In this document: one piece after another, positions 6,759-13,994 of the stretch
How the letters are laid out: every line of letters starts with the position of its first letter
How positions within the stretch are numbered: position 1 is the stretch's first letter
Assembly: GCA_946482045.1 (NCBI GenBank)
Contig: CAMLPZ010000053.1
Coordinates: forward strand, 1-17,905
Reading direction: 5' to 3'
DNA from: an uncultured Asticcacaulis sp.
Lineage (GTDB): Bacteria > Pseudomonadota > Alphaproteobacteria > Caulobacterales > Caulobacteraceae
DNA: 17,905 bases
Translations under genes and position numbers: made by a program
Notes under the pieces: model-generated
Databases searched by the model: none
Told to the model about the DNA's origin: nothing
Seen by the model: the letters and a program-made list of their open reading frames with translations, nothing else

Positions 6759-7940
6759 ATGGGATTGGATGCAGCAGCCAGGCTGGCCGGATTAAAAGCC
6801 GAGCAAGACGCCTTGTTGGTCAAGCCGAATGCGCCCCTTTCCCACGACAATGGCATATATCGGCGCTATGCCAATCCTATAGTGACAGCGGCGCATGTGC
6901 CATTGGAATGGCGATACGACCTCAATCCCGAAACCAATCCATTTATGATGGAGCGGTTGGGGATCAATGCCACCTTCAATGCCGGCGCCATGCTTTGGAA
7001 GGGAAAGTACATCGTTGTCGTCCGCGTCGAAGGTAATGACCGCAAGTCCTTCTTCGCCATTGCCGAGAGCGAAAACGGCGTCGACAATTTCCGCTTCTGG
7101 CCACGTCCGGTGGTGCTGCCGCAGACAGACGAACCGGACACAAATGTTTACGACATGCGTTTGACGCAGCACGAAGACGGCTGGATCTACGGCCTGTTCT
7201 GCACCGAGCGCAAGGACCTCACCCAGCCCCACGACCTGTCGGCGGCGGTCGCCCAGTGCGGTATTGCGCGCACGAAGGACCTCGTCATCTGGGAGCGTCT
7301 GCCCGATCTGAAGACCAACTCCGGCCAGCAGCGCAATGTCGTGCTGCACCCCGAATTCGTCGATGGCAAATACGCGCTCTATACCCGGCCGCAGGACGGC
7401 TTTATCACCGTCGGTTCGGGCGGCGGCATCGGGTGGGGCCTGTGCGACGACATGACCAATGCTGTGATCGACAGCGAGACCATTGTCGACAACAAGGCCT
7501 ACCATACCATCAAGGAATTAAAGAACGGCCAAGGCCCGGCACCGATCAGGACGTCCGAAGGCTGGCTGCACCTGGCGCATGGCGTGCGCAATACCGCAGC
7601 CGGCCTGCGCTATGTCCTCTACATGTTCATGACCGACCTGCAAAAGCCGTGGGTCGTGACGCACGCGCCCGGCGGGCATTTTATCGCCCCGGAAGGTGAG
7701 GAGCGGGTAGGCGACGTTTCCAATGTCACCTTCGCCAATGGCTGGATCGAGACAGGTGGCAAGGTGTTCATCTATTACGCCTCGTCCGACACCCGCCTGC
7801 ACGTAGCGACCTCGACCGTCGCGCAGTTGGTTGACTATTGCCGCAACACGCCGGCCGACCCGCTGACCTCGGCGGCCTGCGTCCGGCAGCGCATAGACCT
7901 GATTACCCGCAACGAAGCCTTTACGCGGGCTGCCGGCTGA
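6759..7940 (+). CDS. GH130 4-O-beta-D-mannosyl-D-glucose phosphorylase
   Basis: This 393-residue protein looks like GH130 subfamily 1, whose characterised members split mannosyl-beta-1,4-glucose with phosphate into alpha-mannose-1-phosphate and glucose. The size matches the roughly 390-residue Bacteroides fragilis enzyme. The catalytic aspartate is residue 132 in [17 protein letters not shown], followed by the CTERKDLTQ segment (Arg151). Another arginine (Arg95, EGNDRKSF) and the RNVVLHPEF stretch (192-200) fit the expected phosphate- and sugar-binding residues. There is no signal peptide, so the enzyme is cytoplasmic. The ATG at 6759 has GGGGA six bases upstream. Its stop codon overlaps the next ATG (TGATG), coupling it to the epimerase, which would make its substrate. 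Related GH130 enzymes act on mannobiose or longer mannosides. The epimerase partner and the close family match favour mannosylglucose. Confidence 0.87.
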   Translation: MGLDAAARLAGLKAEQDALLVKPNAPLSHDNGIYRRYANPIVTAAHVPLEWRYDLNPETNPFMMERLGINATFNAGAMLWKGKYIVVVRVEGNDRKSFFAIAESENGVDNFRFWPRPVVLPQTDEPDTNVYDMRLTQHEDGWIYGLFCTERKDLTQPHDLSAAVAQCGIARTKDLVIWERLPDLKTNSGQQRNVVLHPEFVDGKYALYTRPQDGFITVGSGGGIGWGLCDDMTNAVIDSETIVDNKAYHTIKELKNGQGPAPIRTSEGWLHLAHGVRNTAAGLRYVLYMFMTDLQKPWVVTHAPGGHFIAPEGEERVGDVSNVTFANGWIETGGKVFIYYASSDTRLHVATSTVAQLVDYCRNTPADPLTSAACVRQRIDLITRNEAFTRAAG

Positions 7941-9136
7941 TGGCCGATACGCGGCTCGCCACCCTTCAGCAGGAGGCGCGTCAAGAAGCGCGTGCCATCC
8001 TTGCCTGGTGGCAAGCCCACTTGCCCGATGGCAACGGCGGCTTTTGGGGCGAGGTCAATCCCGAGGGAGAGCCGGTAAAGAACGCGCCGCGCTCGATCAT
8101 ACTCTATACACGGCTGCTATGGTTCTTCAGCGCCATGGCCGGTTATCTCGCTTCATCCGAAGCGTTGGAACTGGCGCACAGAACGGCCGTCTATATCCGC
8201 AAGCATTTTGTCGATCCCGACCACCTCGGTCTCTACTGGCTGCTCGACGCGAAAGGCCAGGTGATCGACGCCAAGAAGCAGGGCTATGCCCAGGCCTTCG
8301 GCGTCTATGCCTTTGCCGAATATTATCGCGTGACCAATGATCCGGCGGCACTTGCCATGGCGCAGAGGCTGCAGCGCGAAATCGAGGAGCGCTTTTGGGA
8401 ACCGGTGCACGGCGGTTATATCGAAGCTTTGAACGCCGTCTGGCTGCCGCTCGGAGATCCGCGTCTGTCGGACAAGGACGTCGATGCGCCCAAGACGATG
8501 AACACCCATCTCCATATCGTCGAGGCCTATACGCACCTGCATCGTGTCGCGCGCGAGGACCTGAGCCACGCCGCGCTCTATCGCGCGCTCGACATCTTTG
8601 CCGACCGCTTTGTCGACGCGGACACCCGCCATCTGCGCCTGTTCTATGACCTCGACTGGACCGACCTGACCCACGCCGTCAGCTACGGCCACGACATCGA
8701 AGCCAGCTGGCTGATGTGGGAGGCCGCGTGCATCCTGGGCGAACCTGCGCTGACAGCAAGGATTAAGCCCATGGTCATTGGCTTGGCAGAAACGACGTTG
8801 AGGCATGGCGTCATGCTGGATGGCAGCATCGCCTATGAACAGGATTTCAACGGCCGGCTCGACCCCGCCGGCGAATGGTGGGGCCAGGCCGAAGCCATGA
8901 TCGGCTTCGTCAATGCCTGGGAATTGACGCGCGATCGCGTCTATCTCGACGCCACCGAAAAGCTGTGGCGCGTGCTGAAAACCCAGTTCGGCGCCGGTGG
9001 GCGCAACGAATGGACCTGGTACGCAAAGGATGCAGGCCGCCCGCCTCAGGTCAGGGCCGGGCAATGGAAGTGCCCGTACCACAACGGTCGGGCGATGATC
9101 GAGCTTGACGAACGCCTCAGCCGGATACGGACTTAA
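7940..9136 (+). CDS. Cellobiose/mannobiose 2-epimerase (AGE superfamily)
   Basis: The enzyme inverts C2 at the reducing sugar of beta-1,4 disaccharides, turning mannobiose into mannosyl-glucose or cellobiose into glucosyl-mannose. It is an (alpha/alpha)6 barrel of the N-acylglucosamine 2-epimerase superfamily. The cellobiose-epimerase signatures are all present: GGFWGEV at 33-39, the arginine in YTRLLWFFS (residue 58), MNTHLH (His190 and His192), GHDIEASWL (His251, Glu254), EWWGQAEAM (312-320) and KCPYHNGR (His381). The open frame extends upstream inside the phosphorylase gene, but the real start is the ATG at 7940. It overlaps the preceding stop by one base and gives the family N terminus at 398 residues. 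There is no signal peptide. The tight coupling to the GH130 gene supports mannobiose as the natural substrate. Confidence 0.88.
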   Translation: MADTRLATLQQEARQEARAILAWWQAHLPDGNGGFWGEVNPEGEPVKNAPRSIILYTRLLWFFSAMAGYLASSEALELAHRTAVYIRKHFVDPDHLGLYWLLDAKGQVIDAKKQGYAQAFGVYAFAEYYRVTNDPAALAMAQRLQREIEERFWEPVHGGYIEALNAVWLPLGDPRLSDKDVDAPKTMNTHLHIVEAYTHLHRVAREDLSHAALYRALDIFADRFVDADTRHLRLFYDLDWTDLTHAVSYGHDIEASWLMWEAACILGEPALTARIKPMVIGLAETTLRHGVMLDGSIAYEQDFNGRLDPAGEWWGQAEAMIGFVNAWELTRDRVYLDATEKLWRVLKTQFGAGGRNEWTWYAKDAGRPPQVRAGQWKCPYHNGRAMIELDERLSRIRT

Positions 9137-9145
9137 CAAATAAAT

Positions 9146-9170
9146 GCCCGACGCGAGAACGGGCGAGGGG
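9146..9170 (+). promoter_or_regulatory. Short hairpin next to the symporter ribosome binding site
   Basis: GCCCG (9146-9150) and CGGGC (9160-9164) form a 5-bp GC-rich stem with a 9-base loop, directly followed by the GAGGGG ribosome site (9165-9170), 8 bases before the symporter ATG. It could protect or tune the message between the epimerase and symporter genes. It has no U tract and is too short to call a terminator. Confidence 0.25.
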
Positions 9171-9178
9171 AAACGCAC

Positions 9179-11113
9179 ATGACGCAGCCATCAATTGGCC
9201 AGATACATGTAGGTTTGGCGCCGATCGACCTGGCCATAGTCGCCGGCTATATCCTCGTGACCATCGCGCTCGGCTTCTGGGTTGCCAAGCTGTCGTCGGG
9301 CAACCTCAGTAACTACTTTCTGGCGGGCAACAAGCTGCCGTGGTGGGTGCTGGGTCTGTCCAACGCGTCGGGTATGTTCGATGTCGGCGGGACCATGTGG
9401 ATGGTCGGCCTGCTCGTGGTCTACGGCCTGAAGTCTGTCTTCATTCCGTGGCTGTGGCCTGTGTTCAACCAGATATTCCTGATGGTCTTCCTGGCTATTT
9501 GGCTGCGGCGTTCCGGCAAGCTGACCGGCGCGGAATGGATTACGTTCCGGTTCGGCGACGGCCTGGGCGCGCGTGCTTCGCACCTGATCAATGTCATCTT
9601 CGCGCTCATTATGGTCGTCGGCATGTTGGCCTTTGGCTTCTTGGGCATCGGCAAGTTGGCGGCGGAGTTCAGCCCGTGGCGCTTTTCCGCCGATCCGCAT
9701 ATCAACGATAAGATCTACGGCCTGATCGTCGTGGCGCTGACGACCGTCTATTCGGTCAAGGGCGGCATGTACTCGGTCGTCATGACCGAGATTCTGCAAT
9801 TCTTCATCAAGCTGATCGTCTGCGTCGCCATCGCCTGGATGGCCATGACCATGGTCACGCCGGAAATGCTCAAGGCTGCCGTGCCGGCCAGCTGGAACGA
9901 GATCGGCTTCGGCTGGACGCTGGGTCTTGACTGGCAGGGCGTCGCGGACGCAGCCAAACCCGACAACAAGGTGGTTGCGACCTCGGCCATCAAGACCATC
10001 GAAAACGAAGGCCATTCCCTGTTCGCCATCTTCATGGGTCTGATGATCTTCCAGGGCTTCTTCAAGGCCATGGCTGGCCCCGCGCCCAATTACGACATGC
10101 AGCGCCTGTTGTCGGCCAAGTCGCCGACCGAAGCGGCCAAGGTGTCTGGCTTCGTCAATCTGGTCCTGCTGTTTCCGCGCTACCTGATGATCGCCGGCAT
10201 GGCGGTGCTGGCGCTCGTCTTCATCGGACCCTACTGGACGCAGCTCCAGGCAGAGGCTGTGGCCGCCGGCAAGCCCTTCTCGGGCGACTTCGACGCCATA
10301 CTGCCGTGGGTGGTGCACGAATTCATGCCGCCCGGTCTCTTGGGTATTGCACTGGCCGGGCTTCTCTCGGCCTTTATGGCGACCTATTCGGCCTCGCTCA
10401 ACGCCGCGCCCGCCTATGTCGTCAACGACATTTACCGCAAGTATTTCCGGCCCGACGCCGACCAGAAGACACTGGTCCGCCTGAGCTATCTGACCTCCTT
10501 CCTGTTCGCCGTCATCGCCGCCTTCATCGGCTGGCAGCTCAATTCGATTAACGAGGTCATCACCTGGATCACGACCGGCCTTTATGGCGGCTATACCGTC
10601 GCCAATGTCGTCAAATGGTACTGGTGGCGGCTGAATGGAACGGGCTATGCGGCCAGCATGGCGCTGGGCGTCGTCGCTGCCATGGGAATGGCGATCTACA
10701 AGGATCCTGTGACAGGTGCCGGCATCGACGGGCTTGCCGCCTTCCCGTGGTTGTTCCTGGCCTGTCTTGCCGTGGCGATCATTGGCTCGCTGGTCACCAA
10801 ACCGACCGACATGGCGACGCTAAAGGACTTCTATAAGAAGACCCGTCCCTGGGGTTTCTGGGGGCCGGTGCTGGCAGCGCTGCGCGAAGACGAGCCCAAT
10901 GCCCAGCCCAACCGCAACTTCGCCATCGACATGGTCAATGTGCTGATCGGCATTGTTTGGCAGACGGCCCTGACGGCTTCGGCCATTTTCCTGGTTATCC
11001 AGGAGATGGAAAAGTTCTGGCTGACGGCGGGCCTGGCTGTGGCGTGTACCCTGGTACTGAAATTCAGCTGGTGGGACCGCCTGCGCGACGAGCCTGAAGA
11101 CCGGCCAGCTTAA
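9179..11113 (+). CDS. Sodium:solute symporter (SSS family), probable disaccharide or hexose importer
   Basis: This 644-residue polytopic inner-membrane protein belongs to the sodium:solute symporter family, the SGLT/PutP group. Hydrophobic segments fill most of the protein, roughly 14 helices. Family marks include YFLAGNKLPWW (46-56) and the broken-helix region SNASGMFDVGGT (61-72). GLLSAFMATYSASLNAAPAYVVNDIY is the typical helix-8 region that lines the sodium site. It is longer than PutP, with a hydrophilic C-terminal loop and an extra final helix pair, as in many sugar-type members. The ATG at 9179 has GAGGGG 8 bases upstream. It lies 42 bases after the epimerase on the same strand, so it probably brings mannobiose, mannosylglucose or a hexose across the inner membrane. 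The substrate is inferred from the neighbours only. The stop TAA (11111-11113) directly abuts the glnD stop. Confidence 0.85.
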   Translation: MTQPSIGQIHVGLAPIDLAIVAGYILVTIALGFWVAKLSSGNLSNYFLAGNKLPWWVLGLSNASGMFDVGGTMWMVGLLVVYGLKSVFIPWLWPVFNQIFLMVFLAIWLRRSGKLTGAEWITFRFGDGLGARASHLINVIFALIMVVGMLAFGFLGIGKLAAEFSPWRFSADPHINDKIYGLIVVALTTVYSVKGGMYSVVMTEILQFFIKLIVCVAIAWMAMTMVTPEMLKAAVPASWNEIGFGWTLGLDWQGVADAAKPDNKVVATSAIKTIENEGHSLFAIFMGLMIFQGFFKAMAGPAPNYDMQRLLSAKSPTEAAKVSGFVNLVLLFPRYLMIAGMAVLALVFIGPYWTQLQAEAVAAGKPFSGDFDAILPWVVHEFMPPGLLGIALAGLLSAFMATYSASLNAAPAYVVNDIYRKYFRPDADQKTLVRLSYLTSFLFAVIAAFIGWQLNSINEVITWITTGLYGGYTVANVVKWYWWRLNGTGYAASMALGVVAAMGMAIYKDPVTGAGIDGLAAFPWLFLACLAVAIIGSLVTKPTDMATLKDFYKKTRPWGFWGPVLAALREDEPNAQPNRNFAIDMVNVLIGIVWQTALTASAIFLVIQEMEKFWLTAGLAVACTLVLKFSWWDRLRDEPEDRPA

Positions 11114-13978
11114 TTATCTTGCCAAACTGGCGCGGGCGCGGGTGACGTTCTTCTGCGCCGTTGGCTGATCGAGCACGGTCAGCAGCGCCTTACGCACGGC
11201 CTGCTTCTGGCCGGCCGTTAATTGCGACTTCTTGAAGTGGTCGGTGACATAGAAGGCGTCGACGGCGCGTTCGCCATAGCAGTCGATATGCGCAGAGGCG
11301 ATGTCCATGTGCAGGCGCGCCAGGGCCTCGACGAGATCAGCCAAAAGCCCGGGACGGTCACGGCCGGACACTTCCAGAATGGTCGCACCCGCATTGGCGG
11401 TGTCATCAAATGCCACGGTGGGTGCGATGGCGAAGGCCGCCGTCCGCGCCGCCATGGCGGATTTATAGGTAACCGCCGGTGGCAACTGACCCAGGGCCGC
11501 CTGTTCCAGCTGCTTTTCGGCCTGTTTCAGGCGTTGCGGATCGTCGTGCGCGAACGGCAGCCCTTGCGTGTCCTGGACATAAAAGACATCGAGCGCATTG
11601 CCTTCGGATGAGGTGAAGACCTGCGCGCCGACGACATTGGCGCCGAGATTGGCGAAGGTGCGGGCCAGATCGGCGAACAGGCCCTGGCGGTCGCTGGCCG
11701 AGATCGAAAAGGCGGTGGCGTTGCGGCTCTCGTCGATCCGCGCGCGGACGGCGGCTTCGGCGTCGAACGACGACAGGACCAGGTCGGCGTGGCTGCGGAT
11801 ATCTTCGGGCGTAAACGAAAACAGGTAGTTCTCGTCCATGGTCGCCAGCCAGGCCGCCATGTCGTCATTGTCCTGGCTCAGTTCCTCGCGGCGGGCTTCG
11901 GCGCGCTCGTTGAGGCCTTCGCGGACGCTGGCGACCGCGTCCGAGCCGCGCCCGCCACGGAAGGCGCTTTCGGTGGCGGCGAACAGGTCGCGCATCAGTT
12001 GGCCCTTCCAGGCGTTCCACACGCCGGGTCCGACGGCGCGAATATCGGCGACCGTGAGGATCAGCAGCAGGCGCAGGCGCTCGGGCGTCTCGACGATGCG
12101 GGCGAAGCTGGCGACGGTTTCCGGATCCGAGACATCGCGCTTTTGGGCGTAGTCCGAAAGGACTAGGTGATGGCGCACCAGCCAGGCGATCTGGTCGATC
12201 TTCCATGGCTCCAGGCCCAGCCGTTCGCAGGCCTTGCGCGCCGCACGCTCACCGCCGATCTCCTGCCCGTCCTCGCCGCCCTTGCCGGTGTCGTGCAGCA
12301 GCATGGCCAGATAGAGGCTTTCCTTGTCGACCAGTTGCGGCATGATGGCGGTGGCCAGCGGGTGGTCGGCCTTGTAGCGGCCGGTATCGACGCCGTGAAT
12401 GATGTCGATAGCGCGCAGGGTATGCTCATCGACCGTATACGCGTGGTACATGTTGAACTGGGTCTGGGCGACGATACGGCCGAATTCCGGGATGTAGCGG
12501 CCTAAGAGTCCGGTCTCGGACATCATGCTGAGCGTCTTATAGGGATTGCGGCCGCGCACCAGCAGGTCGAGGAACAGTCGGGCTGCCTTCGGGTCGCGGC
12601 GCAAGGATGGCGTCACCAGGGTCAGGTTGCGCGCGATCGCCGTGAAGGCGTCCGGATGCAGGTCAAGCTCCAGCCGGTCGGCCATCTTGAACAGCAGGAA
12701 CATGGCGACGGGCGACTTCTGGAAGATGTCGGGCGAATTGACCGACAGACGCCCCGATGTGACGACGAAACCTGGATGGTCGGCCTTGGTCAGGTTCATC
12801 AGGCCCGACTGGATCATGTTGGACAGGCGCGTCAACGGCTTGGCGTCCTGGGCCTCCAACTGGGTGCAGAAGGTACGCGTCAGCGCGCCGACCTCCTTTG
12901 AGACGATGAAGTAGCGGCGCATGAAGCGTTCGACATTGGGTTCGCCCTGGCGGTCGATAAAGCCCATGCGGCGGGCGATTTCCGGTTGCAGGTCAAAGCT
13001 CAGGCGCTCCTCGCCCCGGCCCGCGGTGACGTGGATCAGAATGCGGACCTTCCACAGGAAGTCGAAGGCACGCATGAAGATCTGCCGTTCGCGGTCGGTC
13101 AGGATGCGGTCGAGGACCCCCCAAGAATCCTTGGATTTCTTGGGCGCGGCCTCGTCGATGATCTGGGCGCCGGGATTGGGTTCGGCCGAGGCCCGGTATT
13201 TGGCGATCCAGAACAGGGTGTGCAGGTCGCGCAAGCCCCCCTTGCCTTCCTTGACATTGGGCTCGACGACGAAGCGCGTCGTGCCGGCCTTGTGGTGGCG
13301 GACATCGCGCTCTTCCAGCTTGGCCGCGACGAAGTCGAACAGGTTCGTCTTCAGGCCTTCGGTCGCCAGCTTGAGGTCCAGCAATGCGACCAGTTCCTTG
13401 TCGCCGGCGATCTGGCGGTGCTCCAGAAGCGCCGTCATGATGGTGTGGTCGCCGCGCGCGTACTTGATGGCCTCATCCACCGTGCGCGAAGAATGGCCGA
13501 CCTTCAGGCCCAGATCCCAAAGGGTATAGAGGATGAACTCGATGACCGATTCCGAGTGCGAGGTTTCCTTCCAGGCGCGCAGGAACAGGAGGTCGAGATC
13601 GGAATGGGGCGCCAGTTCGCCGCGACCATAGCCGCCAACAGCCAGCAGCGACAGGCGCTCGCCTTCGGTCGGATTGCGGGCCCGATAGACATGGGTAAGC
13701 GTAAAATCCCACAGGGCGCTGACGATTTCGTCGGTCGCGCGGGCCAGGGCGCGGGCGGTGGCGTGTCCGCCCTTATGATCGATATTGTCGAGGATGGCGG
13801 CGCGCGACAGGGTCAGCGCTTCTTTCAGGATTTTCACGGCGCGGCGGCGCAGGTCGGAACTGTCGCCGCTGGAGTCTTCATAGGTTTCGGTCAGGGCCTG
13901 ACGCAGGCGCGCGCCATCGATCCGGTAGGCCGGCGCAGGGCTTTGCGTGGCTGTCAGCATGTGGGACGCGTCATCCAT
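11114..13978 (-). CDS. glnD: Bifunctional [protein-PII] uridylyltransferase / uridylyl-removing enzyme
   Basis: GlnD senses glutamine. It uridylylates PII proteins when nitrogen is scarce and removes UMP when glutamine is plentiful, so controlling glutamine synthetase and nitrogen genes. At 954 residues it has the full domain set. The nucleotidyltransferase signature GGYGRGELAPHSDLD is at residues 115-129. The HD hydrolase motif LLHDTGKGG has His562-Asp563. Two C-terminal ACT domains start at about 757 (SDRQGLFADLARTF) and 867 (GRDRPGLLADLVEAL) and would bind glutamine. The ATG at 13978 is 16 bases after the mutS stop, implying co-transcription, though its ribosome site is weak. A second in-frame ATG six codons later has no better site. 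Having mutS and glnD side by side is common in alphaproteobacteria. Confidence 0.96.
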   Translation of the reverse strand: MDDASHMLTATQSPAPAYRIDGARLRQALTETYEDSSGDSSDLRRRAVKILKEALTLSRAAILDNIDHKGGHATARALARATDEIVSALWDFTLTHVYRARNPTEGERLSLLAVGGYGRGELAPHSDLDLLFLRAWKETSHSESVIEFILYTLWDLGLKVGHSSRTVDEAIKYARGDHTIMTALLEHRQIAGDKELVALLDLKLATEGLKTNLFDFVAAKLEERDVRHHKAGTTRFVVEPNVKEGKGGLRDLHTLFWIAKYRASAEPNPGAQIIDEAAPKKSKDSWGVLDRILTDRERQIFMRAFDFLWKVRILIHVTAGRGEERLSFDLQPEIARRMGFIDRQGEPNVERFMRRYFIVSKEVGALTRTFCTQLEAQDAKPLTRLSNMIQSGLMNLTKADHPGFVVTSGRLSVNSPDIFQKSPVAMFLLFKMADRLELDLHPDAFTAIARNLTLVTPSLRRDPKAARLFLDLLVRGRNPYKTLSMMSETGLLGRYIPEFGRIVAQTQFNMYHAYTVDEHTLRAIDIIHGVDTGRYKADHPLATAIMPQLVDKESLYLAMLLHDTGKGGEDGQEIGGERAARKACERLGLEPWKIDQIAWLVRHHLVLSDYAQKRDVSDPETVASFARIVETPERLRLLLILTVADIRAVGPGVWNAWKGQLMRDLFAATESAFRGGRGSDAVASVREGLNERAEARREELSQDNDDMAAWLATMDENYLFSFTPEDIRSHADLVLSSFDAEAAVRARIDESRNATAFSISASDRQGLFADLARTFANLGANVVGAQVFTSSEGNALDVFYVQDTQGLPFAHDDPQRLKQAEKQLEQAALGQLPPAVTYKSAMAARTAAFAIAPTVAFDDTANAGATILEVSGRDRPGLLADLVEALARLHMDIASAHIDCYGERAVDAFYVTDHFKKSQLTAGQKQAVRKALLTVLDQPTAQKNVTRARASLAR

Positions 13979-13994
13979 GAACGTACTCTAGGCT

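Noticed and set aside
7838..7939. Longer epimerase start inside the phosphorylase gene
   Set aside because: The added 34 residues are the out-of-frame reading of the GH130 end, and the overlapping TGATG start matches the family length.
8153..9178. Minus-strand open frame opposite the epimerase gene (341 codons)
   Set aside because: It overlaps a well-supported epimerase whose catalytic residues are all present, and the antisense product resembles no family.
9191..10318. Long minus-strand open frame opposite the symporter gene (375 codons)
   Set aside because: It is antisense to a clear SSS transporter. Its product is rich in Arg, His, Asp and Gln with no fold or motif, the typical mirror of GC-rich hydrophobic codons.
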